From NCBI RefSeq assembly GCF_013185185.1, contig NZ_JAAZWE010000006.1:62001-126000 (forward strand): a DNA stretch of 64,000 nt, read 5' to 3'. Below the pieces are notes generated by a model. That model made no database searches. It saw only the letters and a list, made by a program, of their open reading frames with translations, and was not told where the DNA came from. Of this stretch, positions 16,871-26,027 are shown piece after piece; position 1 is the first letter of the stretch; every line of letters starts with the position of its first letter. The translations under genes and the position numbers were made by a program. Source of the stretch: Saccharibacillus endophyticus. GTDB taxonomy: Bacteria > Bacillota > Bacilli > Paenibacillales > Paenibacillaceae.

Positions 16871-18154
16871 TTACTGGGAAAGCCGGGTTGCCCGGGACAT
16901 CGAAGCATGGATCAGCAGCAAGAACGCCATGGAAATCGCACTTGCCCAGAACGGGGCTTGGGGTCCGATATGGTCCCAGGTCCAGCCGCCGGCCAGAGGT
17001 CCGATGACCGTGCCGAGTCCTTGAAGCGTAAGGAATACCCCCCAGATCGCTCCCCGTTCCTTTTCAGGTACCAGTTCCGCCAAAAGCGTATTCCATGCCG
17101 GAAGAATCATCGCGAAGCCTAAACCTGCGGTCAGCACGAAGCTCCAAACCAGCAGCATGACATGCGTCGAGGCCAGTCCGCATAACGCAACCACCGCAAG
17201 CAGGAAGCCGAGGTGCAAAAACCAACGCGTCCCGAATTTGTCGACGAGTTTCCCCACGGGGATCATCCCGACGACGGCCACTCCGCCCCCTACGATGAGC
17301 AGCAGGTTGAATTGACCCGGCGTCATCCCCAGCTCGTTGCGGATATAGACGGAAATAACCGGACTTAAAATACCGATCACAAACGATTGAAGAAACATCG
17401 CCGGGTAAAGCAAAGGAGTCAACTTCAGTGCCGTCAACGCCCGAAACACTTTGCGTACGGAGTACGCCGAACGGACCGTATGGCGCTTGACGAGACGATG
17501 AACCTTTTTCGAAAAAGAAAAACCGGCATGCGGGCGACGGATCAGCTTCGGCGTCAGCGGAGCCACCATTTGGCGGGGCAGCAGTATGGCCGCGGCGGTC
17601 ACGACGGCCATAACGCCCAGCAGCACCCAAAACACGACCCGGTACGTATCGCCGATAATCAGATTGGACACGACCGGACCCGCTCCGGTTCCCGCCAAGG
17701 TCGCGATCTGAATACTGGCCATTTTGGACCCGGTTCCCCCGTTCTGTTGAGCGTCCATGCTAATGATGCTCATAACGACGGGCCAGATCGGCGCCGTTCC
17801 GATTCCCAGCAGCGCGCAAGCGGTAATGAGCGAAGGTCCGGTCATGGAGAACGCGATCACCACGACCGCCGCCCAAGACAGCAGCAATCCTCCTGTAATG
17901 GTACCTCGCAGGCCCACGTGTTCAGCCATCCATCCTGCCGGACTGCGCAGCAGGTTTTCTCCCACGTACTGCAAAGAAAAAGCCAAACTGATCGTCAGTG
18001 CCGACAAACGCAACGTATCGTGCATATAGACGGGCAGTACCGCTACCAACAATGCACCTTTAACGAACTCGACCAAAAAAACGATAATCCACAAACAAGC
18101 AAACACGGAAAAAAGTTTCGGCATCGACTTTGCGCCTTCAATCCGTTTGTTCAT
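16871..18154 (-). CDS. MFS transporter
   Basis: About 427 aa with roughly twelve hydrophobic segments and a central cytoplasmic basic loop (RRPHAGFSFSKKVHRLVKRHTVRSAYSVRK). The N-half has an MFS motif-A-like segment in QYVGENLLRSPAGWMAEHVGLRGT, and the C-half has VGMIPVGKLVDKFGTRWFLHLG. The substrate is unknown; the layout resembles drug/sugar efflux MFS proteins. ATG 18154 is chosen because the hydrophobic N-terminus starts soon after and AAAGGGG and AAGAGG lie just upstream. No neighbour suggests a role. Confidence 0.85.
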   Translation of the reverse strand: MNKRIEGAKSMPKLFSVFACLWIIVFLVEFVKGALLVAVLPVYMHDTLRLSALTISLAFSLQYVGENLLRSPAGWMAEHVGLRGTITGGLLLSWAAVVVIAFSMTGPSLITACALLGIGTAPIWPVVMSIISMDAQQNGGTGSKMASIQIATLAGTGAGPVVSNLIIGDTYRVVFWVLLGVMAVVTAAAILLPRQMVAPLTPKLIRRPHAGFSFSKKVHRLVKRHTVRSAYSVRKVFRALTALKLTPLLYPAMFLQSFVIGILSPVISVYIRNELGMTPGQFNLLLIVGGGVAVVGMIPVGKLVDKFGTRWFLHLGFLLAVVALCGLASTHVMLLVWSFVLTAGLGFAMILPAWNTLLAELVPEKERGAIWGVFLTLQGLGTVIGPLAGGWTWDHIGPQAPFWASAISMAFLLLIHASMSRATRLSQ

Positions 18155-18299
18155 AACCTCTTGCCCCTTTCGGGCCGCTTGCGTGGTCCTCGCAGCAGGC
18201 CTCTCCACATCCCGCGCTCTTTTGAACGCGGTTTTCTATTTATCGATCCATGCGTAACAAGTTCCTTGTGTTATTATATCGGCTCCCCTGATCAGAAGT

Positions 18300-18476
18300 C
18301 TAACAAGCCGGCCGACGCGTCGGACAACATAGGCAGATCATACATGTCCAACTCTTCACGAAGCTCAACAATCGAAATTCCGTTTCCTGTCGGCTCAATA
18401 GAGAAGCACCGTTTGCGTAGGAACCCGGAAAAGCTTCAATATGGGCAATTCGGGCGTTCCTCATACTGACGTTCAT
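18300..18476 (-). CDS. Possible small Cys-rich protein divergent from speA
   Basis: A 58-aa frame starting at ATG 18476 with GGAG 8 nt upstream (GGGGAGAAGGAGAG). The C-terminus is cysteine-rich: WTCMICLCCPTRRPAC, five cysteines in the last 16 residues. No family is recognised. Support is the good ribosome-binding site, the Cys pattern and the absence of another gene in this 460-bp gap. It could be a chance ORF. Confidence 0.4.
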   Translation of the reverse strand: MNVSMRNARIAHIEAFPGSYANGASLLSRQETEFRLLSFVKSWTCMICLCCPTRRPAC

Positions 18477-18616
18477 CTCTCCTTCTCCCCCCGCATACCC
18501 GGGTCCGCAAAATTGCCTTCTTGCAATCCGGCCCCGTTTTGCTATACTCAGTTTGTTTGATTTTTTTATTAGTGCTTCAACATACTCTACGCACACGAAA
18601 GGTTGTGACAACCCTA

Positions 18617-20095
18617 ATGGATCATGCTCGTACTCCGCTTTTCACTGCGCTTCAGCGCCATGCGGATCAAAATCCGGTACAGTTTCACATTCCAGGTCAC
18701 AAGAAAGGAATGGGGATGGATCCGGAATTTCGTGAATTTATTGGGGATAACGCCCTTTCCATAGACCTGATAAATATCGCTCCCCTTGACGATTTGCATC
18801 AGCCTATGGGCGTGATCGAAGAAGCGCAGCAGCTTGCCGCGGACGCATTCGGCGCTACGCATACCTTCTTCTCCGTTCAAGGCACAAGCAGCGCGATCAT
18901 TACGATGATCCTGTCTGTGTGCGGTCCGGGCGACAAAATCATCGTCCCGCGCAACGTGCACAAGTCGATTCTCGGCGCCATCATTTATGCAGGAGCAAAA
19001 CCGGTATTCATCGCGCCGGAACGCGATACCAACCTCGGGATCGATCACGGCATCACGGTAAGCTCGGTGAAAAAAGCACTGAAGCTGCACGGCGATGCCA
19101 AAGCTCTGCTCGTTATCAACCCGACCTACTACGGCGTGTGCGCGGATCTGCAGCAGATCGTCGCGTTGTCGCACAGTTACGGCGTTCCCGTGCTGGTCGA
19201 CGAGGCTCACGGCGTCCTGATCCATTTCCACGACCAATTGCCGTTATCGGCGATGCAGGCCGGAGCGGACATGGCAGCGACGAGCGTGCACAAATTGGGC
19301 GGCTCGATGACGCAAAGCTCGGTACTGAACGTGAATACGCGCAACGGCTACATCAATCCCAAACGGGTACAGACGGTGATCAGCATGCTGACCACGACGT
19401 CCACCTCTTATATTCTGCTCGCTTCGCTCGATACGGCCCGCCGTCAGCTCGCGCTGAACGGATATGCGATGGCCGAGCGCGCGCTCGACTTTGCCGACTA
19501 TGCGCGAAGCGCGATCAACCAGATCGAAGGCTTGTACTGCTTCGGCGAAGAAATCCTCGGCAGCGAAGCGACGTACGACTACGATCCGACCAAGATCACG
19601 GTTCAAGTGAGACGTCTCGGCATCACGGGATACGAAGCCGAGAACTGGCTGCGCGACAATCATAACATCGAAGTCGAAATGAGCGACATGTACAACGTGC
19701 TGTGCCTCATTACGGCCGGGGATAACGAAAGCACGGTCAAAGTCCTGCTGAACGCGCTGCGCGAGATGGCTCAGGAATTCCGGGGTCAAGGCAAAGCGAT
19801 CAAAGAACTGGCCGTCAAGATTCCGGATATTCCGCACTTGGCTCTTCTTCCGCGCGACGCTTTCTACGGCGAGACCGAGTCGATTCCGTTCAAGGATTCC
19901 GCGGACCGCATCATCGCCGAGTTCATCTACGTGTACCCGCCGGGCATTCCGATCCTTCTGCCTGGCGAAGTGATCACGCAGGAGAATATCGACTACATCA
20001 CGGATCATGTCGAGGTCGGCCTGCCTGTCAAAGGCCCGGAAGACCGCAGCGTGCAATTCGTCAAAGTTATTGTAGAACCGGGCGCGATCCGTTAA
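18617..20095 (+). CDS. speA: Arginine decarboxylase, PLP-dependent (SpeA)
   Basis: Decarboxylates arginine to agmatine, the first step of polyamine synthesis in Bacillus. The 492-aa protein is of the short fold-type I Orn/Lys/Arg decarboxylase class. FHIPGHKKGMGMDPEF, FSVQGTSSAI, VDEAHGVLIHFH (cofactor Asp) and ATSVHKLGGSMTQSS (Schiff-base Lys) are all present and close to Bacillus SpeA. The ORF extends upstream, but homology begins at MDHARTPLF, so ATG 18617 is used. The nearest ribosome-binding site (GAAAGG) is 14 nt upstream, which is long; a GTG closer to it is too near. Followed by a terminator. Confidence 0.92.
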   Translation: MDHARTPLFTALQRHADQNPVQFHIPGHKKGMGMDPEFREFIGDNALSIDLINIAPLDDLHQPMGVIEEAQQLAADAFGATHTFFSVQGTSSAIITMILSVCGPGDKIIVPRNVHKSILGAIIYAGAKPVFIAPERDTNLGIDHGITVSSVKKALKLHGDAKALLVINPTYYGVCADLQQIVALSHSYGVPVLVDEAHGVLIHFHDQLPLSAMQAGADMAATSVHKLGGSMTQSSVLNVNTRNGYINPKRVQTVISMLTTTSTSYILLASLDTARRQLALNGYAMAERALDFADYARSAINQIEGLYCFGEEILGSEATYDYDPTKITVQVRRLGITGYEAENWLRDNHNIEVEMSDMYNVLCLITAGDNESTVKVLLNALREMAQEFRGQGKAIKELAVKIPDIPHLALLPRDAFYGETESIPFKDSADRIIAEFIYVYPPGIPILLPGEVITQENIDYITDHVEVGLPVKGPEDRSVQFVKVIVEPGAIR

Positions 20096-20116
20096 AAGGT
20101 CATGCACGGTGTCGGG

Positions 20117-20139
20117 AAGGCCGCTTAGGCGGCCTTTTT
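20117..20139 (+). terminator. speA terminator
   Basis: AAGGCCGC-TTAG-GCGGCC followed by TTTTT. Confidence 0.9.
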
Positions 20140-20252
20140 GCTTACGATATTCGTCCGGCTCCCCCCGTTCAGCTACAAAGCAAAAACGGCTGCCTCGATC
20201 GAGAGCATCCGTTTCAATATTTCTTATCCATATGGAAATCATGTTCGGCAAT

Positions 20253-20286
20253 AAAAAAGCGGCCTCGCTCGGGCGGGCCGCTCCTT
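20253..20286 (-). terminator. Terminator of the DUF1292 gene
   Basis: Minus strand GAGCGGCCCGCC ... GAGGCCGCTTTTTTATTG, immediately after the stop at 20288. Confidence 0.85.
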
Positions 20287-20287
20287 C

Positions 20288-20614
20288 TTATTCTTCGCCT
20301 TGTGCCGCAACCAGCTCATTGTAAGCCGCTTCGACTTTCGCCCATTCTTCTTCTTCCTCGATGTTGACGAGAACGGTCTCGCCGTCTTCTTCTTCGAGGC
20401 GCAGAATGAAGCCGTCGGCTTCCGGATTGTTGCGCTCAAGCAGCAATGCATAAACGTCTTCGCCGACGTCGAAAGTCTGTACGAGAACCATTTCTTTCTC
20501 GTTGCCTTCTTCGTCGCTGAATGCGACTACGATTTCTTCGTCGTGGCTATGGTCATGACCGCAATCCTCGCCGTGCTCGTGATTGTGGTTATGGTTGTGT
20601 TCATGTTCGCTCAT
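20288..20614 (-). CDS. DUF1292 (YrzB-like) protein with His-rich N-terminus
   Basis: 108 aa, very acidic. The first 27 residues are HEHNHNHNHEHGEDCGHDHSH-like, a potential metal-binding tail. The rest (IVVAFSDEEGNEKEMVLVQTFDVGEDVYALL ... ILRLEEEDGETVLVNIEEEEEW) is the DUF1292 domain found beside alaS/yrrK in Bacillus. Function is unknown. The His/Asp tail suggests zinc or nickel sequestration, which is inference. It is monocistronic with its own terminator. Confidence 0.85.
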   Translation of the reverse strand: MSEHEHNHNHNHEHGEDCGHDHSHDEEIVVAFSDEEGNEKEMVLVQTFDVGEDVYALLLERNNPEADGFILRLEEEDGETVLVNIEEEEEWAKVEAAYNELVAAQGEE

Positions 20615-20737
20615 TGTGGTAAAACCCCGTTTCTACAGCGCATACGCACAAGCCTATACGCCCTGAATTTAATAGACACAGATTATCCTACCACTTCACT
20701 TCGAAGAGGTCAATTTGCCGGAACCTGTTCGCGCAGT

Positions 20738-20843
20738 GCCTTGACCAAGTTAAATGTTAAGGTTACGCCCCCCGAAAACCCGCTTGAACCGTGCGTGTTT
20801 CCGATGGACGCAAACCTTAAATTGAATGCGGTCAAGCTACTAG
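20738..20843. repeat. CTAGTA-ended palindromic repeat, copy B, supplying a stop codon
   Basis: CTTGACC (20740-20746) / GGTCAAG (20830-20836) outer stem, TAAGGTTACG / CGCAAACCTTA second stem, and inner CCCGCTTGAACCGTGCGTG; ends CTACTAG (20837-20843). The stop codon (TAG, 20842-20840) of the adjoining minus-strand gene lies inside the repeat end. Confidence 0.8.
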
Positions 20844-21388
20844 TCGACGGCGTTGATCGTTTTTTGAGCCACCATCGAGTAGGAACCGCCGCTCTTTTTG
20901 ATATAAAACTCGACGTAATATTTTCCTGCACGGCTGAAGTCATAGGTGAAGTCATACGTTTTGAACCAGAAGTTGTCTTTGCGCGAACTCAACTCCTGCG
21001 ACTGAATGTCTTTCACTTCCCCGGACGGGTTGCGAATGGCTACTTTTACGGCTTCGATATCGGTATTCAGGTTGTCGATTTGCGAGAAGATATAAAATTT
21101 CAGCTTTCCTACGCTGACGTTACCGAACGGCGTATCTCCTTTGAAAAGAAAAATATCGACGTTGGGTTTCGTAAAATTCACGGTTCTCGTATTGTCGTTA
21201 TACTCGGCCAAACCGTCGAACTCGCGAACGGGCACGTATGTAGTTCCGTCGATCAAGTAACCGCCCGTACTTACCGCGCTGCCGTTGATCAGAACCCGTA
21301 TTTTCTGAAAAGCCGAATCGGCAAATGCAACGGAACCGCTGAGCAGCGACAAAGCCAGCGTACAGACCGCAATTCTTTTCCACCTCAT
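20840..21388 (-). CDS. Secreted stalk-domain (copper amine oxidase N-terminal-like) protein
   Basis: 182 aa. A signal peptide is clear: MRWKRIAVCTLALSLLSGSVAFA. Next is one stalk-domain repeat (IRVLINGSAVSTGGYLIDGTTYVPVREFDGLAEYNDNTRTVNF), the cell-surface module common in Paenibacillus proteins. The C-terminal half (about 85-182) looks like a beta-sandwich with no family I recognise. It is probably exported and cell-wall associated. The gene ends inside repeat copy B, which provides its stop codon. Confidence 0.8.
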   Translation of the reverse strand: MRWKRIAVCTLALSLLSGSVAFADSAFQKIRVLINGSAVSTGGYLIDGTTYVPVREFDGLAEYNDNTRTVNFTKPNVDIFLFKGDTPFGNVSVGKLKFYIFSQIDNLNTDIEAVKVAIRNPSGEVKDIQSQELSSRKDNFWFKTYDFTYDFSRAGKYYVEFYIKKSGGSYSMVAQKTINAVD

Positions 21389-21626
21389 TTTCCGGCGTCA
21401 TCCTCTCTATGTCGTTGGAATTTTCGCAAGTCGAGGCACTTCCCCTCTGCATCGCTTGCAGGCCTTTTCATAAAGCCTTTCTTATACATGTATACTCCGC
21501 CGCCGCTGTCAAGTTGCGGTCCTTTTGTTGATTCCGGCAGGGAAATCGTCCATAATAATGCGGAAGAAACGGCATGCGTCGGACAAGTCCCGATGCTCGT
21601 CGACTACAGAAATGGGGGCATCCGCA

Positions 21627-22355
21627 ATGAAGCTGCAAATGATCGGAACGGGAAATGCTTTTGCCAAGAAATACTTCAACAACAACGCATTAATCGAACA
21701 GGACGGATTCAAGCTGTTGATCGACTGCGGCATTACCGCGCCTCTGGCGCTGTACGAGCTGGGCATCGGCATGGAGGAGCTGGACGCGGTGCTGATCACG
21801 CATACGCACGGGGACCATGTGGGCGGCCTGGAAGAGTACGGTTTTCAGATGAAGTTCAAGCATGGACGCAAGCCGGTGCTGTACCTGGCCGATACGCTGG
21901 TCGAACCGCTGTGGAACCATACGTTATCCGGCGGGATGACGCAGGAAGGGTTGGACAAGCTCGAAGACGCGTTTGAAGTGAGGCAGCTTCGGGCAGGCGA
22001 GGTTCAGGAACTTGCGCCGAATTTATGCGTGGAGCTGCTGCGGACTCGGCATATCGCAGGGAAAAAGAGCTATTCGGTCATTTTGAACCGGGATGTGTTC
22101 TATAGCGCGGATATGACGTTCGATCGGGAGTTGCTGGAAACTTTGGTGCGCGATCGCGGGATACGGAGAATTTTCCATGAAGTACAGCTTGAAGGACCGG
22201 GGCAGGTGCATACGACGCTGGACGAGTTGTTGTCGCTGCCGGAAGAGATTCAGGAGATGACGAAGCTGATGCATTATGCGGATAATAAGGATCGGTTTGA
22301 AGGACGGGCGGGGAAGATGGGCTTCCTTGAGCAGGGGGAGGTTTATTCGATCTAA
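21627..22355 (+). CDS. MBL-fold metallohydrolase (RNase Z-like)
   Basis: 242 aa. MKLQMIGTGNAFAKKYFNNNALIEQDGFKLLIDCGITAPLAL followed by ITHTHGDHVGGLEEY (metal-binding HxHxDH), an ADTL segment, LLRTRHIAGKKSYSVIL and YSADMTFD with the bridging Asp. This gives a dinuclear zinc hydrolase of the RNase Z/phosphodiesterase type; the substrate is unknown. The ORF runs upstream to 21525, but homology begins at MKLQMIGTG, and a GGGGG stretch lies about 8 nt before ATG 21627. It is followed by repeat E3 and a terminator. Confidence 0.85.
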   Translation: MKLQMIGTGNAFAKKYFNNNALIEQDGFKLLIDCGITAPLALYELGIGMEELDAVLITHTHGDHVGGLEEYGFQMKFKHGRKPVLYLADTLVEPLWNHTLSGGMTQEGLDKLEDAFEVRQLRAGEVQELAPNLCVELLRTRHIAGKKSYSVILNRDVFYSADMTFDRELLETLVRDRGIRRIFHEVQLEGPGQVHTTLDELLSLPEEIQEMTKLMHYADNKDRFEGRAGKMGFLEQGEVYSI

Positions 22356-22374
22356 GTGCGGGGCTGGGGGCGGG

Positions 22375-22555
22375 GCTGCGGGGGAGTTCGTTTCGGTCGC
22401 GTGTTGCCATCGGGAAATTTAAATTGGGTTTAAATGGGGATTTCCCGATTGCAAAGGCGAACTATAGCATATGCTTCCGAAGCGCTTTTCTTCGAAATGC
22501 TTTAGCTCCTACACTGAACTCCCCTCCGCCCTGCTACGACGCTCGGATAAACGTT
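22375..22555 (+). repeat. Structured intergenic repeat, family E, copy 3
   Basis: GGGCTGCGGGG left end; main hairpin ATCGGGAAA (22409-22417) / TTTCCCGAT (22441-22449); GCAAAGGCGAAC; side hairpin with TTTTCTTCGAAATGC; right end ACTGAACTCCCCTCCGCC. Paired bases differ from copies 1 and 2 but remain complementary. It starts 20 nt after the MBL stop. Confidence 0.75.
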
Positions 22556-22576
22556 TAGGGATATAAAAATAAGCGA

Positions 22577-22613
22577 TAAAAGGATCGGCGCTATTTGGCG
22601 CCGATCCTTTTAT
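22577..22613. terminator. Terminator after repeat E3
   Basis: AAAGGATCGGCGC-TATTT-GGCGCCGATCCTTTT, near-perfect stem with T-run. Confidence 0.88.
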
Positions 22614-22713
22614 CGTTGCTTTGCTTGCTCTGTTTTGATTTTGATACACATGAGTGATGTAGGCCCTGCTCCCTATGGGAGGACGGGCAAGAACTAGGGA
22701 CTCAAGATGTAAC

Positions 22714-22790
22714 CTCTTACCTCTTACCTCTTACCTCTTACCTCTTACCTCTTACCTCTTACCTCTTACCTCTTACCTCTTACCTCTTAT
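22714..22790. repeat. Heptanucleotide tandem array (CTCTTAC)x11
   Basis: Ten exact CTCTTAC units followed by one CTCTTAT, 77 bp, lying 15 bp beyond the stop of the P450 gene (its 3' side). On the transcribed strand it reads (GTAAGAG)n. Confidence 0.97.
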
Positions 22791-22805
22791 TAAGCATATT
22801 CGAAC

Positions 22806-25800
22806 TTAAATCCCTGTCCATACGTCTTTCACGTAACGGCCGGATTCCTGGAGACCGTCGAGCCACTTCTGCGACTCTTCTTCGCTTGCGCCGTGAACGT
22901 CGGCGTAGGCGCGGCGAAGGGTAGCTTCGACGTCGGGAGCCATGCGCGTGCCGTCGCCGCAGACGTAGAAGATGCCGCCTGCGTCCAGTAAGCGGATGAC
23001 TTCGGCTGTGTTTTCGGCCATGCGGTGCTGCACATAGGTTTTGGGTTGGCCGTCGACGCGGGAGAAAGCGGTGTGCAAGTGCACGAGGCCTTCTTGGGCG
23101 TAGGCTTCCAATTCGTCTTGGTAGAGATAGTCGGTGTCCGGGTTGCGGCAGCCGAAGTAGAGTTGGGCTTCGCCGAGGGCGATGTCTTGTTCATGTTGGA
23201 CATGACGGGCTTGCAGGAAACCGCGGAACGGGGCCAGGCCTGTTCCGGGACCGACCATGATCATTGGAGTCATGGGGTCTTCCGGCAAAGCGAAGCCGCT
23301 GCCGGGATCGCGGATAAAGGCGAATAGTTCGGTGCCTTCAGGGAGCGAAGCCAGGTAGTTGGAAGCAATGCCTGCATATTCGCCGCTGCCGCTGCGCGCA
23401 GGACCGCGGACGACGGCTACAGTTAGGCTTAGTTTGTTCGCGTCGAGCTTGGGCGAGCTGGAAATGGAGTAGTAACGCGGCTTCAGCGGCGGAAGCAGCG
23501 TCAGGAAGCGTCGGAATTCCATTTCGCAGGCCCGATATTTTTCCAGGATGTCCAGCATGGTCAGGCGTTTGAACAAGACTTCGCGCTTATAGGTCTCGTC
23601 GTCGTTCATCAGGGCTTCGATTTCGACGCGATGCGGAGGGCAAACGGTCTTTTCCGCAAGTTCCTTGAGCTGTGCCCGGGTGGCAGGTTCCTGAAGTTCC
23701 ACGCTGCTCGTCAGCAGTTCGCGCAGCTCTACGGCTTGATCCAACGGCAGATGCGCCGCCGCTCGGCCGCTGCCTTGAAGCCGTACCTTCGCATCTCCCT
23801 GAAGACTGAAGCGGGATAAGACCCGATCCACTAACGTACGCGGATTGCGCGGCAGGACGCCCAAATGATCGCCTTCCTTGTATGAAGCGCCGGATGGTAC
23901 TTGCAGTTCGATATGCAAAGTGCTGCGTCCGCCTTCCGGCTGCTGCAGCTCGAAGCTGCGCAAGAGGGTCATCGGCACCGCGCCGTACGTGTCCGCGAGC
24001 GGCGAAGAAGTTCGGGAAGCCCGGATGAACTCAACCGCGATACCGCCTGCTTGTACTTCTGCCGCTTCAGGTATCTTCGCTTCAATCCCCAATGCTTTTA
24101 GCGCGGCTGGCCACAGTCGAATTTTCCACTCATCGAGCATTTGCTCGAAGTCATCGTTGGCATCGCCTTCGCCGCGTTCCAGCACTTTTTGCCCGCCGAG
24201 CCGTTCCAGCGCTTCATCGACCAGGCGAGGAATCCGCTGATAGGTGCTTGCCCAGTTACGGTCCCCGCAGCCAAAGACGGCATAGTGCAGACCTTTTGCC
24301 TCGTTGGCTTCCGCCTTTTCCAACCAAGCGACGAAATCCCCTGCGTTGGAAGGCGGACGTCCGTTGTAGGAAGCGGTGACGACGATCAGCAGACCTTGTT
24401 TAGGGAGGTTATCCGTCGCGTTGTCCATTTTCGATACGGTCGGCCGGAACCCGAAGCGCTCGCCCTCTTCGGCCAGCTCATGCGCAATCCCCTCCGCCGT
24501 TCCCAAATTGGAGCCGTACAAAATCGTTAACGGAGTCTCATGTCGATCGACTTCGACGGACTGTTCTCGGGATTCCGACTCGGCAACCGCTGCTCCGGCC
24601 GGACCGGTTCCTTCGCTACCGAATACTGAACCGACCGGCGCCATCGGCGCATTGGCACGCGGACGTACTTGCATCGTGAAGCCGTCCGGCTTAAGGGTTA
24701 GCGTCTCCTTGACCTTCAGCTCGTAATTCGCGCCGTCCGCAAGCTCGAAATGCCGCAGCAGCACGCCCAAGACCAGCGTTGCTTCGTGCAAAGCAAACTG
24801 CTGACCGATGCAAGCCCTCTGGCCGTTGCCGAAAGGCTTATAGGCATCGTCAGGCACTTTCGAAGGATCTTCGAACCGTTCGGGCCGGAAAGCTTCGACG
24901 TCGTCGCCCCACGCGTCTTTGTCCCGATGCAGCACCGGGATCAGCACATTGACCGCCTCGCCCTGTTTCATCGGGTAACGTCCGGCAAGCAGCGTATCTT
25001 CTTTGGCTCGCAGGGAAAAGGCTGGGGCGGTCGGCCAAAGTCGCAGCGATTCGCTCAAGATCATCCGGATGTACTTCATCTCGCGCACCTGCTTGTAAGT
25101 CGGCGCAGCGGAATCGCTCAGGATCCGGTCCACTTCGTCCTGCGCTTTTTTCAACTTATCCGGATTGTGCAGCAGGAAGTATAGGGCAAAAGACAGCAAT
25201 CCGCTGGTCGTCTCGTGTCCCGCGATGAGGAAAGTAATGATCTGATAGCGGATATTTTCGTCGGACAATGCTTCGCCCGTATCGGAATCTTCGCCGCTCA
25301 GCATGTTATTCAATAAATCGTTCTCGCCCTGGTTCCCGTGTTCGCGGCGTTCCTTCACGATCTTGTCGACGAGCGAGAACATGTAGTCGATATCATGACG
25401 CATTTGCGCCTTTTTGCCGATCATCAGCTTGTTCTGCACGCCCAGACGCTGAAGTTGGCTCATGGCCTCGTCCAGCGAACGCGTCATGGCTTCAACGAAC
25501 GGATGATTGGACTCCCGGTAAAAGCTGTTGAAGCGATAATGGAAACCGCACAGTCCGATCGTATCTAATGTCAGGCGAGTCATGTCTTCGGGCACGTCGA
25601 CGAATTCATCGGGATTCAGCCGCGCCCACTTCTGCACAAGCTGCATCGCGATATCGACCATCATATCGTGATAGCCGATCATGGCGCGTTGACTGAAGCT
25701 CGGCATCAAAATATTGTGCGCTTTGCGCCAGTTGGGTTCTTCCGTCCAGCTCGTAAACAGTCCGTCTCCGGCAAAGGAACGAACATTTTGCAGCGGAGCC

Positions 25801-26027
25801 CAGACATTTTTCTCGAATCGGGATTCGTCGCAGGCATCGCCTACCAGCTCTCGGCCTGAAATGTAGAGATTGCCCGAACGTCCGGGAAGATCCATTTTAA
25901 AAATAGGGCCCTGCTCTTCCGCCAGCTTCATGAGCGATTGGACAGGAGCTTTCGTATCGACGAGCGGCAAATTGCCGAGCGGGCCGAATGTTTTGGGTTG
26001 AGGAATGATCGTTTCGTTCGTTGCCAT
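22806..26027 (-). CDS. Self-sufficient cytochrome P450 / NADPH-P450 reductase (CYP102A, BM3 type)
   Basis: Fatty-acid hydroxylase with heme and diflavin reductase domains fused, 1073 aa with the start at 26027 (AAAGGGG 8 nt upstream). The P450 part shows AGDGLFTSW (Phe equivalent to BM3 Phe87), AGHETTSGLL (I-helix Thr), ESLRLWPTAPAF (ExxR) and the heme loop FGNGQRACIGQQ with Cys near residue 400. The reductase has the FMN motif LYGSNLGTAEG, SYNGRPPSNA, FGCGDRNWA, the FAD motif RYYSISSSP, and NADPH motifs GPGTGLAPFRGF and FGCRNPDTDYLYQ. Similarity to BM3 and Bacillus CypB/CypD is high throughout. Bacillus homologues are controlled by fatty-acid-sensing TetR proteins; none is adjacent here. The 77-bp heptamer array lies just downstream. 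Confidence 0.96.
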   Translation of the reverse strand: MATNETIIPQPKTFGPLGNLPLVDTKAPVQSLMKLAEEQGPIFKMDLPGRSGNLYISGRELVGDACDESRFEKNVWAPLQNVRSFAGDGLFTSWTEEPNWRKAHNILMPSFSQRAMIGYHDMMVDIAMQLVQKWARLNPDEFVDVPEDMTRLTLDTIGLCGFHYRFNSFYRESNHPFVEAMTRSLDEAMSQLQRLGVQNKLMIGKKAQMRHDIDYMFSLVDKIVKERREHGNQGENDLLNNMLSGEDSDTGEALSDENIRYQIITFLIAGHETTSGLLSFALYFLLHNPDKLKKAQDEVDRILSDSAAPTYKQVREMKYIRMILSESLRLWPTAPAFSLRAKEDTLLAGRYPMKQGEAVNVLIPVLHRDKDAWGDDVEAFRPERFEDPSKVPDDAYKPFGNGQRACIGQQFALHEATLVLGVLLRHFELADGANYELKVKETLTLKPDGFTMQVRPRANAPMAPVGSVFGSEGTGPAGAAVAESESREQSVEVDRHETPLTILYGSNLGTAEGIAHELAEEGERFGFRPTVSKMDNATDNLPKQGLLIVVTASYNGRPPSNAGDFVAWLEKAEANEAKGLHYAVFGCGDRNWASTYQRIPRLVDEALERLGGQKVLERGEGDANDDFEQMLDEWKIRLWPAALKALGIEAKIPEAAEVQAGGIAVEFIRASRTSSPLADTYGAVPMTLLRSFELQQPEGGRSTLHIELQVPSGASYKEGDHLGVLPRNPRTLVDRVLSRFSLQGDAKVRLQGSGRAAAHLPLDQAVELRELLTSSVELQEPATRAQLKELAEKTVCPPHRVEIEALMNDDETYKREVLFKRLTMLDILEKYRACEMEFRRFLTLLPPLKPRYYSISSSPKLDANKLSLTVAVVRGPARSGSGEYAGIASNYLASLPEGTELFAFIRDPGSGFALPEDPMTPMIMVGPGTGLAPFRGFLQARHVQHEQDIALGEAQLYFGCRNPDTDYLYQDELEAYAQEGLVHLHTAFSRVDGQPKTYVQHRMAENTAEVIRLLDAGGIFYVCGDGTRMAPDVEATLRRAYADVHGASEEESQKWLDGLQESGRYVKDVWTGI

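Noticed and set aside
20300..21976. 558-aa plus-strand ORF across three genes
   Set aside because: Spans DUF1292, repeat B, stalk protein and the MBL 5' region in the wrong frame; chance open frame.
22714..22790. CRISPR-like array
   Set aside because: Units are contiguous 7-mers without spacers; a simple tandem repeat.
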